Below are positions 1-8,120 of a DNA stretch of 61,198 nucleotides, in pieces. Position numbers and translations under genes: made by a program. The notes beneath the pieces are model-generated. The model worked only from the letters and a program-made list of their open reading frames with translations. It was not told the DNA's origin and did not search any database. The stretch's first letter is position 1, and every line of letters starts with the position of its first letter. The DNA is from Limnochordia bacterium. GTDB lineage: Bacteria; Bacillota; Limnochordia; Darwinibacteriales; DTU012. The DNA lies in contig SKJB01000098.1 in NCBI GenBank assembly GCA_007116145.1, positions 1-61,198 on the forward strand, in the 5' to 3' direction.

Positions 1-1
1 A

Positions 2-448
2 ACGTTTCATCTACTAACACAGGTGGGCGGTCGCGCAGGTCGTGATATTAAGCAAGGGAGGGTGATTATTCAGTGTTATGACCCAACCCATTATGCTTTG
101 CAAGCTGTAAAGAACAATGACTACTTAGGGATGTATCGCCAGGAAATTACCTTTCGACGGCAACTTGAGTATCCACCTTTTGGCCATTTGATTCGTATCC
201 TCATTCAAGGGAGCGAGCACGAAAGTGAACAGTATGCGCGGGAAGTGGATAAATACTTGCGAGAGCAATTGCCTACAACAGAGGTGTATGGTGCAGTACC
301 TGCACCTGTTGCGCGTATAAAAGGCAGGTTCCGATGGCATATTTTAATTAAAACAGTGGATGGTATTCATAGTGTGCTCTGGACAATTCCTCAACCAAAG
401 AATAAGGTTAGTGTCTCGATTGACGTAGAACCGCAATTTTTTCTGTAA
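2..448 (+). CDS. priA: Primosomal protein N' (PriA helicase), C-terminal part
   Basis: This is the 3' end of priA; the start lies upstream of the window. PriA is a superfamily 2 DNA helicase that reloads the replisome at stalled forks. The reading frame is open from base 2. The visible part begins at helicase motif VI (TFHLLTQVGGRAGRD), whose arginines contact ATP, and continues through the C-terminal domain (RQEITFRRQLEYPPFGHLI), the usual end of PriA. The apparent GTG at base 23 is an internal codon, not a start. The order priA-def-fmt is a conserved bacterial arrangement. The identification is firm from motif and context. Confidence 0.95.
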   Translation, partial: TFHLLTQVGGRAGRDIKQGRVIIQCYDPTHYALQAVKNNDYLGMYRQEITFRRQLEYPPFGHLIRILIQGSEHESEQYAREVDKYLREQLPTTEVYGAVPAPVARIKGRFRWHILIKTVDGIHSVLWTIPQPKNKVSVSIDVEPQFFL

Positions 449-464
449 GAAGTTGGAATAAGCA

Positions 465-494
465 ATGACTACATTCTTGAAGGTATGCTATAAT
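465..494 (+). promoter_or_regulatory. Putative sigma-A promoter upstream of def
   Basis: A perfect -10 box TATAAT (489-494) is preceded by the extended element TGC and lies 18 bases from a weak -35 (ATGACT, 465-470). It sits in the short gap between priA and def, so def-fmt and the following genes can probably be transcribed independently of priA. Confidence 0.5.
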
Positions 495-527
495 ATGGAT
501 AAATACTTAAAGAGAGGAGGGACGGAT

Positions 528-998
528 TTGGCTGTCTTAGAAATTGTTAAAGTCGGAAGTGAGCTATTACGACAACAGACAGAAACCGTCCCCAAAGTGA
601 CGAAAAAGATAGTAGGTCTCATCGCAGACATGATTGAAACAATGTATGCAGCGGATGGCGTGGGTCTAGCGGCTCCGCAAGTCGGGATACTATTAAAGAT
701 TATTGTCGTCGATGTGGGTGAGGGTCCTTTTGCACTAATTAACCCAAGAATCATTAAGGCCGAAGGCGAAGAAATCGATGTTGAAGGATGTCTCAGCGTT
801 CCTGGAAAACAGGGGTACGTGAGACGGGCAGCAAAAGTGTGGGTCGATGCTCTCGATGAAAAAGGTAAGAATGTGCGGATTGAGGCACAAGAGCTATTGG
901 CTCGCGCTCTACAACACGAAATCGATCATCTAAACGGAGTGCTCTATATCGATTTACTCGAGGAAGAAATCCCAGATAATGGTGTTAAAGGAGTGTGA
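528..998 (+). CDS. def: Peptide deformylase
   Basis: Def removes the formyl group from the N-terminal Met of nascent proteins and acts at the ribosome. All three metal-site motifs are present: GVGLAAPQVG, EGCLSVPG (metal-binding Cys) and QHEIDHLNG (two His ligands and the catalytic Glu). The frame is open further upstream, but I place the start at TTG 528. It follows AGAGGAGGGA at normal spacing and gives a family-like N-terminus (AVLEIVKVG) and 156 residues. An earlier start would swallow the TATAAT promoter. The gene is followed directly by fmt, which uses the formyl-Met product pathway. Confidence 0.95.
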   Translation: MAVLEIVKVGSELLRQQTETVPKVTKKIVGLIADMIETMYAADGVGLAAPQVGILLKIIVVDVGEGPFALINPRIIKAEGEEIDVEGCLSVPGKQGYVRRAAKVWVDALDEKGKNVRIEAQELLARALQHEIDHLNGVLYIDLLEEEIPDNGVKGV

Positions 999-1002
999 TT
1001 AT

Positions 1003-1953
1003 ATGCGCGCTATTTTTATGGGAACCCCAGAATTTGCAGTACCCTGTCTTCAAACTGTGGCACAGGAGCATGAATTGTTAGGAGTAGTAACCCAACCAGA
1101 TAGCCGGCAGGGACGGGGACATAAACTCTGCTTTTCTCCCGTGAAACTGCAGGCTTTAAGCTATAATGTCCCAATTCTCCAACCGATTAAGCTCAGAGAA
1201 GCAATTACAGTAAATACGATAAAAGACCTACAACCTGAGGTGATTATCGTTGTTGCTTACGGGCAGAAAATACCAAAGATACTATTAGAACTCCCTGCAA
1301 AAGGCTGTATTAATGTACACTCATCTTTATTACCTAAATATCGAGGCGCAGCCCCGATTCAATATGCGATACTAAAAGGAGAAAAGGAGACTGGGGTCAG
1401 CACCATGTATCTATCCCAACAATGGGATGCAGGTGATATTATCCTGCAGGATAAAGAAGTGATTTATCCTGACGATACAGCGGGCTCGCTTCATGACCGC
1501 TTAAGTCTGCGTGGTGCTTGTTTACTAAGTCAGACACTAAAGCAGCTTAGCGCTGGAGTCGCTCCGCGTATTCCTCAAAACCACGAGGCAGCCACGTATG
1601 CGTTTAAGTTAACAAAAGAACAAGGTGCGATAGACTGGACGAAAACCGCTGACGAGCTTCAAGACTTTGTGCGAGGAATGAATCCTTGGCCAACTGCGTA
1701 TACCTATTATAACGAGGAGACAATCAAACTTTGGGAAACAGAAATCTTACGGTCTGAGAGTTCTAAAAATGGACACCCTGGCGAGATTGTCAACATCAAT
1801 GATCACGGGATTTGCATTGCCACAGGATCCAACGGCACTATCATTGTAAAACAGTTGCAACGTCGTGGATCCCGCAAATTATCGGGCAAGGACTTTGCGA
1901 ATGGGTTACGGCTGAAAATTGGCGATAGGCTAGGAAAAGTGGACTCTAAATGA
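1003..1953 (+). CDS. fmt: Methionyl-tRNA formyltransferase
   Basis: Fmt transfers a formyl group from 10-formyl-THF to initiator Met-tRNA. The N-terminal domain begins MRAIFMGTPEFAVP and carries the catalytic segment NVHSSLLPKYRGAAPIQ and the later Asp in QQWDAGDII. The C-terminal OB-like tRNA-binding domain follows from about residue 205. The start ATG 1003 has AAAGGAG eight to ten bases upstream; the longer open frame would run into def. The length (316 residues) is normal. The stop overlaps the next ATG by four bases (ATGA), suggesting translational coupling. Confidence 0.96.
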   Translation: MRAIFMGTPEFAVPCLQTVAQEHELLGVVTQPDSRQGRGHKLCFSPVKLQALSYNVPILQPIKLREAITVNTIKDLQPEVIIVVAYGQKIPKILLELPAKGCINVHSSLLPKYRGAAPIQYAILKGEKETGVSTMYLSQQWDAGDIILQDKEVIYPDDTAGSLHDRLSLRGACLLSQTLKQLSAGVAPRIPQNHEAATYAFKLTKEQGAIDWTKTADELQDFVRGMNPWPTAYTYYNEETIKLWETEILRSESSKNGHPGEIVNINDHGICIATGSNGTIIVKQLQRRGSRKLSGKDFANGLRLKIGDRLGKVDSK

Positions 1954-2678
1954 CACAAACCAACGAAAATCCCAAACTTTTTATCGTACTTTTAATTGTT
2001 AGCCTTGGATCCTTCCTCTTGCTAGCTGTAGTCTTATCATTTGTAAGTCAATTTGGCACGTTTGTGCTGATTGGAACTCTAGGAATTGTAACTTTCGGTG
2101 GGATATTGCTCCTTGGACTGCTTCTCGCACTGAAACAACATCAGCTTGTCCCTTTTTTTGAAAAGCCTATTTCCCTTATGATCCTGATGCTTTATCCAGT
2201 TGCCTTGAAAATTGGTACGCTTGGAGGTAAGGAAAAGGACGAGATTCGAGCATCTTTCATTTCGATTCATAATCGCTTGGCGAAGATCAGAAAAATTACA
2301 GCAGATCCTGATAAAATCCTTGTGCTTCTACCTCATTGTCTCCAATGGTCTGACTGTCCACATAAGGTGACAACAGCTGTCACGAATTGTAAAGAATGTG
2401 GACGATGCACACTAACAGATTTGCTTGCGTTACAAAGGCAGTATGGATTTCACATATCGGTGGCAACCGGAGGGACCTTAGCTAGGCGTAAGATCCAAGA
2501 GTTACGCCCGAAGATAGTAATTGCAGTTGCTTGCGAACGGGACTTAGCAAGTGGTATCCAAGACGTGCAGCAAATTCATGTACTAGGGGTAACTAGTGAA
2601 CGTCCTTTTGGTCCGTGTTTTAACACTTCCGTGGATTTAGAAGAACTAGAACAGACCGTCTTGCATGTAATTCGCTAA
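1950..2678 (+). CDS. DUF116 family membrane-anchored cysteine protein
   Basis: A 242-residue protein of the DUF116 family. Two hydrophobic segments occupy roughly residues 10-60, followed by a cytoplasmic domain with a cysteine cluster (LPHCLQWSDCPHKV, then NCKECGRCTL and a later AVACERDLASG). The spacing suggests a metal or iron-sulfur site; that is inference. DUF116 genes are common next to fmt and rsmB in clostridial genomes, as here, but no biochemical role is established that I know of. It is translationally coupled to fmt. Confidence 0.85.
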   Translation: MTQTNENPKLFIVLLIVSLGSFLLLAVVLSFVSQFGTFVLIGTLGIVTFGGILLLGLLLALKQHQLVPFFEKPISLMILMLYPVALKIGTLGGKEKDEIRASFISIHNRLAKIRKITADPDKILVLLPHCLQWSDCPHKVTTAVTNCKECGRCTLTDLLALQRQYGFHISVATGGTLARRKIQELRPKIVIAVACERDLASGIQDVQQIHVLGVTSERPFGPCFNTSVDLEELEQTVLHVIR

Positions 2679-2691
2679 TTATTGCTATACT
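2661..2691 (+). promoter_or_regulatory. Possible promoter for the YugP-like peptidase gene
   Basis: TTGCAT (2661-2666) and TATACT (2686-2691) with an extended TGC are separated by 19 bases. The match is moderate and the spacer is long; it overlaps the end of the DUF116 gene. Confidence 0.35.
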
Positions 2692-2714
2692 AAAGTAAAG
2701 GATGTGTATGCGTA

Positions 2715-3398
2715 ATGTTTTTCTTTGATCCTACGTATGTTTTATTAATTCCTGCCCTGATATTTGCCATGTATGCCCAGCAGAAAGTTGATTCTACCTT
2801 TCGCAAATATCTTAACGAACGTATTACATCGAATGCAACTGGAGCCAGTGTTGCCCGCAAGATATTAGATGCCCATGGTCTAACGGATGTGCCTGTAGAA
2901 GTTACTCCAGGTAGATTAACGGATCATTACGATCCACGTAAACGAGTATTACGACTCTCTCAAACAGTGTATCAAAGTAGCAGTATAGCTGCTGTTGGTG
3001 TGGCAGCTCACGAAGCTGGTCACGCCTTGCAGCATTCTCATAATTATGTACCACTAGGCATTCGTAATAATCTATTTCCCGTGGCAAGTTTTGGTTCAAC
3101 ACTGGCGTTTCCGTTATTCTTTATCGGTTTCTTTCTAGGAACAGAACTCTTTATGCAGTTGGGTATTTGGTTCTTCATAGCAGCTTTACTTTTTCAAGTA
3201 GTAACGTTACCAGTGGAGTTTAATGCATCGAGCCGTGCACTACGCCTATTAACTGATGGTGGGTTCGTGACTCAAAGGGAATTGCCAATGGCTAAAGCCG
3301 TGCTTAACGCTGCTGCTCTTACTTATGTTGCAGCTGCAGCCATGGCAGCATCTCAGCTGATTCGCTTGTTAATTTTAAGAAATTCACGAAGACGATAA
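2715..3398 (+). CDS. Zinc metallopeptidase, YugP family
   Basis: A 227-residue membrane zinc peptidase (Zn_peptidase_2 / YugP type). The metal motif HEAGH is seen in GVAAHEAGHALQHSHNYVP, at about residues 98-102. Hydrophobic stretches lie at the N-terminus, around residues 125-165 (two segments) and near 195-220. The substrate is unknown. The gene lies between DUF116 and rsmB, its usual position in clostridial-type genomes. The start at ATG 2715 follows AAAGGATG. Confidence 0.9.
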   Translation: MFFFDPTYVLLIPALIFAMYAQQKVDSTFRKYLNERITSNATGASVARKILDAHGLTDVPVEVTPGRLTDHYDPRKRVLRLSQTVYQSSSIAAVGVAAHEAGHALQHSHNYVPLGIRNNLFPVASFGSTLAFPLFFIGFFLGTELFMQLGIWFFIAALLFQVVTLPVEFNASSRALRLLTDGGFVTQRELPMAKAVLNAAALTYVAAAAMAASQLIRLLILRNSRRR

Positions 3399-3437
3399 AT
3401 ATCCGGCGGTCAATCCGCTGGGTTTTGAGGTGAAGAG

Positions 3438-4781
3438 ATGAAAACAAACCCACGCGGAGCCGCACTGTTTGGATTATTGAAGGTAGAGAAGGACATATTT
3501 ATTTCCGAGGCGCTGAATCTAGCTCTAACGCAGTATAATCTTTCGGCTAAAGATCAAAAGCTTATGACCGAGCTTCTGTATGGTACTGTTCGTATGCAAG
3601 GCACGCTCGATTACTATCTTAATCAGATAAGTAGCCGAAAGTTAGATACACTTGATTCAACAATGCGCAATGTATTACGATTAGGGGCGTACCAATTAAT
3701 GTTTCTTGATCGTGTTCCCGCTTCTGCTGCTGTAAATGAGAGTGTTAAGCTTGCACCAGCCAAGAACCGCAAAACGTTGGCTGGATTTATTAATGGTGTG
3801 CTTCGAAACCTTGCTCGGCGCCAAGAAAGTATTGAATTTCCTGACTTGCACCATCATCCTGTTGATCATATTGCTGCTAGATATTCACATCCTCAGTGGT
3901 TGGTGAGACGCTGGATTTCTCGCTGGGGTGTTCAGGAAACAATAAAACTCTGCCAAGCGAATAACGCGCCACCGCTGATGAGTATTCGAGTTAATACGTT
4001 AAAGGTATCCGTTGCTGATCTTAAAGCCCACTATGAAGCTTTAGGTCTCACCGTTCAGCTTGGACAGTTCGCGCCTGATGTTTTAGTGATCGAACAAGGG
4101 TTGCGGATAACAGAGGATCCAAAATTTCAAGCAGGTTTTTACTATGTACAAAATGAAAGCTCGGTATTAGTTGGACATGCACTTAGTCCCAAACCAGGTG
4201 AGTGTATTTATGATCTCTGTAGTGCTCCAGGAGGAAAAAGCACGCATATAGCTGGTCTTATGAAAAACCAAGGTGATGTATTAGCAATTGATCAAAGTGA
4301 TGAAAAAATACGATTAATTAAAGAAAATGCAGCTCGCTTGGGGATCACAATTATTCGGCCACTCGTTGCTGATGCTAGTTGCTTACCCAACCTAGCACCA
4401 GCTGATCGCGTAGTCGTTGACGCGCCGTGTTCTGGTTTGGGCGTGCTTCGGCATAAACCAGATATTCGCTGGCGAAAAAAACCGCAAGAAATCCTGACGT
4501 TAGTTAGCATTCAACGGAGTATTCTAACACAAGCAGCTGATCTAGTAAGACCTGGAGGAACTCTTGTGTATTCCACCTGTTCAACGGAAAGAGAGGAGAA
4601 CGAAGATAATATATTGTGGTTTTTAGATAACTTTCCAGAATTCCAGATACAAGCGTTACCGAATTGGTTCCCCAATGGAACGCAAACTATGTTACAAATT
4701 CTCCCACATCAGCAGAGAATTGATGGTTTTTTTATTTGTCGGTTGGTAAGAAATGGCAAAAAGCAGGACTTTTCTAATTGA
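3438..4781 (+). CDS. rsmB: 16S rRNA (cytosine-967-C5)-methyltransferase
   Basis: RsmB methylates C967 of 16S rRNA using S-adenosylmethionine. The first 140 residues form the NusB-like RNA-binding domain (LLYGTVRMQGTLDYYL). The methyltransferase domain carries the SAM motif CSAPGGKSTH (about residue 260), DAPCSGLGVLR (about 329) and the catalytic STCSTEREEN (about 380). The length of 447 residues is typical. It starts at ATG 3438 with GAGGTGAAGAG upstream. The following gene begins 50 bases downstream with its own strong ribosome-binding site. Confidence 0.96.
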   Translation: MKTNPRGAALFGLLKVEKDIFISEALNLALTQYNLSAKDQKLMTELLYGTVRMQGTLDYYLNQISSRKLDTLDSTMRNVLRLGAYQLMFLDRVPASAAVNESVKLAPAKNRKTLAGFINGVLRNLARRQESIEFPDLHHHPVDHIAARYSHPQWLVRRWISRWGVQETIKLCQANNAPPLMSIRVNTLKVSVADLKAHYEALGLTVQLGQFAPDVLVIEQGLRITEDPKFQAGFYYVQNESSVLVGHALSPKPGECIYDLCSAPGGKSTHIAGLMKNQGDVLAIDQSDEKIRLIKENAARLGITIIRPLVADASCLPNLAPADRVVVDAPCSGLGVLRHKPDIRWRKKPQEILTLVSIQRSILTQAADLVRPGGTLVYSTCSTEREENEDNILWFLDNFPEFQIQALPNWFPNGTQTMLQILPHQQRIDGFFICRLVRNGKKQDFSN

Positions 4782-4833
4782 CGACGAATACGCTAAGAGA
4801 TGGATCGTTAGAAGGGAGGAAAAAGTTTCAATT

Positions 4834-5628
4834 ATGCGAGTATTAGTTGTGGATAATAATGTTGAGTTATGTAGTATTTTAACGGAATTTTTCGACAGCC
4901 AACCAGACATGAACTCTGTAGGTGCGGCCCATGACGGCGAACAAGCATTAACAAAAATTAAGGAATTGACCCCTGACGTGGTGATTCTAGATATCACTAT
5001 GCCTCACTTAGATGGTATAGGGGTTTTAGAACGATTGAAAAAGCTAAACCTAGAGAAAAGACCAAATATTATCGTGTTGACAGCTTTTGGCAAAGATGAT
5101 CTAGTCACGCATCTAGGTGAATTAGGGGTAGATTACTTCGTGATTAAACCGTTTAACTTAAATTTGCTAGCAGACCGAGTTCGACAGTTTACAGCTACGC
5201 ACATTCCCGTTCCTGATCAGATGTCGTTTAAAGAAGTTTCACCAACAGCAGAACGAGATTTTCAAATCCAAGAAGGTGCGACACGCAATGATAATCGAGA
5301 GCAAGAGGTTGTCAAGTTTTTACACGAAATGGGAATCCCTCCTCACTTTAAGGGTTTCACATACTTACGAGAAGCTGTAATCATGTGTAATCATGAAGGC
5401 TATGTCGGCGGCGCTTTAACAAAGCAGTTGTATCCTGCTCTTGCGCGCAAATATAAAACAACGGTAGGAGGGGTTGAAGCTGCCATTCGCAATTCTGTTG
5501 TCACCGCTTGGGAAAACGGAAATCCTGACTATATTCGTGCGCTATGCGGATCGCATCGCGGCCAGCGTATACCCACAAACTCACTGATAATAGCTAAACT
5601 TGCTGAGGAAGTGAATGCAGTTACTTGA
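4834..5628 (+). CDS. Spo0A-like response regulator (divergent)
   Basis: Response regulator with an N-terminal receiver (phospho-acceptor D53 in VVILDITMPHLDG, K105 in VIKPF) and a C-terminal Spo0A-type effector (HEMGIPPHFKGFTYLREA; YPALARKYKTT). Overall likeness to Spo0A, the sporulation master regulator, is clear over about 264 residues. Two differences stand out. The acidic pocket reads D7-N8 instead of the usual Asp pair. The normally near-invariant recognition helix SRVERAIRH is GGVEAAIRN. The start is ATG 4834, with GGGAGG 14 bases upstream; an ATT codon at 4831 or a longer product cannot be excluded. The locus (between rsmB and a CBM9 gene) is not the usual spoIVB-spo0A position, so it may be a paralogue. 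Confidence 0.85.
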   Translation: MRVLVVDNNVELCSILTEFFDSQPDMNSVGAAHDGEQALTKIKELTPDVVILDITMPHLDGIGVLERLKKLNLEKRPNIIVLTAFGKDDLVTHLGELGVDYFVIKPFNLNLLADRVRQFTATHIPVPDQMSFKEVSPTAERDFQIQEGATRNDNREQEVVKFLHEMGIPPHFKGFTYLREAVIMCNHEGYVGGALTKQLYPALARKYKTTVGGVEAAIRNSVVTAWENGNPDYIRALCGSHRGQRIPTNSLIIAKLAEEVNAVT

Positions 5629-5634
5629 GTAAAT

Positions 5635-5676
5635 AAACCTTACTACTCCAGCTATTTGCAGTAGTAAGGTTTGTTT
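5635..5676. terminator. Intrinsic terminator, probably bidirectional
   Basis: A perfect 13-base inverted repeat, AAACCTTACTACT (5635-5647) against AGTAGTAAGGTTT (5660-5672), with a 12-base loop. Short T-rich sequence on both sides suits termination of the Spo0A-like gene and of the convergent CBM9-like gene. Confidence 0.75.
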
Positions 5677-5696
5677 GTCACACATTGAAACCTTAC

Positions 5697-6356
5697 TTAT
5701 TGTAAGCGAAACTGTTGCCAACCGCTTGGACGAAAATGCGGGTTGGCACGAACAGAAGAAACTTCTCCCAGTAGACCTCTTTGATCGACATCTCGCACGA
5801 CTAACGCTAAACCAATCATATCGCCTTCTTTTGGTGTAACACCTAAAAGGCTCCAGGGTAGATATATTTCTACCACATATCCATGATCATTTACTGCTAC
5901 AGAATAATTAATCGAACGCAAATTTAAGCGTAAATGCTCATGACCACCATATGCGAATGATGTTAACATTGGATCTCCAAACACATTTTTGGGAGATACA
6001 ATAAAAATATAGTCTGTTACGCTAGGCTTTGTTCGCCCTTGTGATTTTCCGTTTCCTTGTGCATCTAAATAGATGCTCACATGGTCTCGATCCCCAAAAT
6101 CTCGTAGCACGCTGTGTTTAGGACCGACAGAGTTATCCTGTACGAAGACAGTGAGGTAGAGAAATTGAGCATCCCAGGCTACTCGGGCATTCGCCGCTAG
6201 AGATTCGCTTTGCGACTGCGAGTGGATAAGGGGTACTTGTAGGGTGTTTTGCCAATTGGTAAAGGCAGGAATAGTGGTGCTTTTTGCTTGCGCTTGCCAG
6301 CTGGTTAGAAGCAATAAAAAGGCAACTCCAAAGCCGAGCCACAATTTTTTATTCAC
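5697..6356 (-). CDS. Secreted CBM9-like carbohydrate-binding protein
   Basis: A 219-residue exported protein. A signal peptide is visible (KKLWLGFGVAFLLLLTSWQ, then AQA-K as a likely cleavage site). The mature part resembles a single family 9 carbohydrate-binding / DOMON-like beta-sandwich: ARVAWDAQFLYLTVFVQDN near the start, DHVSIYLDAQGNGK, and YVVEIYLPWSLLGVTPKEGD near the end. No catalytic domain is attached, so the role is probably ligand binding, perhaps sugar or haem; the ligand is unknown. The start is GTG 6356 behind AAGGGAG. It sits next to a sugar-type oxidoreductase on the same strand. Confidence 0.75.
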   Translation of the reverse strand: MNKKLWLGFGVAFLLLLTSWQAQAKSTTIPAFTNWQNTLQVPLIHSQSQSESLAANARVAWDAQFLYLTVFVQDNSVGPKHSVLRDFGDRDHVSIYLDAQGNGKSQGRTKPSVTDYIFIVSPKNVFGDPMLTSFAYGGHEHLRLNLRSINYSVAVNDHGYVVEIYLPWSLLGVTPKEGDMIGLALVVRDVDQRGLLGEVSSVRANPHFRPSGWQQFRLQ

Positions 6357-6387
6357 TATGATTCGCTCCCTTGTAAAACAAAATAAA

Positions 6388-6416
6388 AAGAGACCATGAA
6401 TAATGGCCTTTTTCTA
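6388..6416 (-). terminator. Likely terminator of the oxidoreductase gene
   Basis: Read on the minus strand, AAAAAG pairs with CTTTTT and ATGG with CCAT around a small internal loop. The hairpin is followed by TTTTTATTTT just after the oxidoreductase stop codon. Confidence 0.5.
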
Positions 6417-6440
6417 ATACAGCTACTGTTCTTGATTTTC

Positions 6441-7508
6441 TTACGCTTTCCTGCTGGGAGTTAGTGGGTTAGGCAAAAATCCTAGGTCTTCTTGATACGG
6501 AAACGTAACCGCTTGCCCTGTATCACCCGAGTAATAAATTGCTTTTACGATTTCTAGCGCTTTACGCCCTGCTTTACCATCGATCTCCACTGGGCTTTTC
6601 GTTAGTAACGAGGTATAAAACTTAGTTATCTGGGTGCCATGGCTAGCGCCCCAATAGGACTTTCCGAGGAACTGATTATCTTTACTGGGTTGAATAATTT
6701 TAGCCGGCTCACCATTGATGCGAATAACTGCTTGATCCGCTTCAATTATTGCTACCCCAAGTTCTCCGTGGATTTCTAATAGTATATCTGCATTATAACT
6801 ATAACATGTAGTGGCATAGAGACTACCCACTGCTCCGTTTTTAAAACGCAGCGAGGCTTCCACAACATCCTCTACTTCAATGCTCCTGTGCCCTCGGTTA
6901 GCTATTGAAGCTTGCAAAGATTCTACATCGCCCATTATCCATTGCATTAAGTCAACAGTATGAATCGATTGATTGATTAAAGCTCCTCCGCCCTCTGTAA
7001 TCCAAGAACCTCGCCAATCACTGGTATCGTAATAGGCATCATTGCGAAACCAATGAACGGCCATCCGACATCCTAACAGTTTTCCTAATTGACTTGTTTC
7101 CACAATGTCTTTTACAACTATAGAAGAGTGATTATATCGGTTCTGAAAGATTACACCTAATGGAACCTGACTATCTTTGGCTGCAGCAATCATAGCATCT
7201 GCATCCACTAACTTTGTTGCCATTGGTTTCTCTGTTAATACAGCGATTCCTTTTCGTATTGCTGCTAAAGCAATTTCTACATGCGTATAATGAGACGTAC
7301 AGATATGTACAGCATCAAGCTCCAAATCCAATACTTGTCTGTAATCAAAGTAATAGGGAACTTGATACATTTTCGCTTTTTCTTTTGCTCGCTCTTGGTC
7401 AATATCACAAACCGCGATCAATCTTGCTTGTTTTGAACTGTTAATACTATCAAGGTGTACATTAGAGATACCTCCACAACCAATCACTGCTACTTTTAAT
7501 ACATCCAC
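6441..7508 (-). CDS. Gfo/Idh/MocA family NAD(P)-dependent oxidoreductase
   Basis: A 355-residue dehydrogenase of the glucose-fructose oxidoreductase / inositol dehydrogenase family, which oxidises or reduces hydroxyls of sugars and cyclitols. The Rossmann nucleotide motif is VAVIGCGGISNVHLDS at the N-terminus; the family EKP signature is seen in VLTEKPMATKLVDAD, and the C-terminal substrate domain includes WRGSWITEGGGALINQSIHTVD with the catalytic-type His. The start is GTG 7508 behind AAAGGGAG; the open frame extends further but lacks a ribosome site. The substrate is not predictable. The neighbouring CBM9-like gene hints at carbohydrate-related work. Confidence 0.9.
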   Translation of the reverse strand: MDVLKVAVIGCGGISNVHLDSINSSKQARLIAVCDIDQERAKEKAKMYQVPYYFDYRQVLDLELDAVHICTSHYTHVEIALAAIRKGIAVLTEKPMATKLVDADAMIAAAKDSQVPLGVIFQNRYNHSSIVVKDIVETSQLGKLLGCRMAVHWFRNDAYYDTSDWRGSWITEGGGALINQSIHTVDLMQWIMGDVESLQASIANRGHRSIEVEDVVEASLRFKNGAVGSLYATTCYSYNADILLEIHGELGVAIIEADQAVIRINGEPAKIIQPSKDNQFLGKSYWGASHGTQITKFYTSLLTKSPVEIDGKAGRKALEIVKAIYYSGDTGQAVTFPYQEDLGFLPNPLTPSRKA

Positions 7509-7581
7509 GCTAAACTCCCTTTCTATTACCAATAATACTAATATATAGGTATGAACTATACCGCATATTATTCGCTTTTCA

Positions 7582-7611
7582 TTGACAAAGTCCTGCCAAT
7601 TTGTGTATACT
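7582..7611 (+). promoter_or_regulatory. Sigma-A promoter of tRNA-Pro
   Basis: Perfect -35 TTGACA (7582-7587), 18-base spacer and TATACT (7606-7611), 22 bases upstream of the tRNA 5' end. Confidence 0.8.
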
Positions 7612-7633
7612 AGTATTTGAAATAGCAAGCTGT

Positions 7634-7710
<77 letters not shown>

Positions 7711-7716
7711 TGGACC

Positions 7717-8013
7717 TTAACTAGATGAGTTGTCATCTGGTTTTTTTAATATTGCATTGAGATTTTCCATGGCCAGGATATCGTTGGCAAAACAAAAGAA
7801 TTTCCGAAGTGTTTTGCGTAATCGGTTTTTATACGAGGATGTTTGGGCACAATGATTAATAAACTGATTAACATCCTCTTCCGTACTATTGGCTAAAAGA
7901 TACCGAATAAAGCGACTAGCATCCCCTAAATAATATTCTTCGGAGCGAACCCCTGTATCTAATAGATACTCCACATATGCAGTCAAGAAGTGCACCTTGC
8001 TGTTCTTGTACAC
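7717..8013 (-). CDS. Orphan integrase-like core-binding (SAM-like) domain protein
   Basis: A protein of about 98 residues that I read as a stand-alone N-terminal core-binding domain of tyrosine recombinases. The pattern FLTAYVEYLLDTG, then YYLGDASRFIRYLL, then NRLRKTLRKFFCFANDIL parallels the first domain of the XerC encoded at 56.0 kb in this window (YLRYLQINSNIS, AYLQDLRRFATF, ARHLASIRGLYKYL). No catalytic domain with the R-K-H-R-Y residues follows. GTG 8013 has a better-spaced ribosome site (GGTGAGG) than GTG 8022. It ends seven bases from tRNA-Pro, a typical integration-site neighbour. It could be a decayed integrase or a domesticated DNA-binding protein. Confidence 0.6.
   Translation of the reverse strand: MYKNSKVHFLTAYVEYLLDTGVRSEEYYLGDASRFIRYLLANSTEEDVNQFINHCAQTSSYKNRLRKTLRKFFCFANDILAMENLNAILKKPDDNSSS
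7720..7747 (+). terminator. Intrinsic terminator of tRNA-Pro
   Basis: ACTAGATGA (7720-7728) pairs with TCATCTGGT (7733-7741) over nine positions (one G-T wobble) around GTTG, followed by seven T residues. It lies inside the last codons of the convergent minus-strand gene. Confidence 0.75.
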
Positions 8014-8120
8014 AACAATCACCTCACCCTTAGGGTATCCTGTTTAGTATAAGCTATCCAAGAGAAGAATAGCGAAAGAATGAGGAAACACAAATTTAAT
8101 AACAAGAGGTACTAGTAATC

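Noticed and set aside
465-527. N-terminal extension of Def from the first ATG of the open frame.
   Set aside because: The extra 21 residues are not family-like and include the TATAAT promoter; TTG 528 has the ribosome site.
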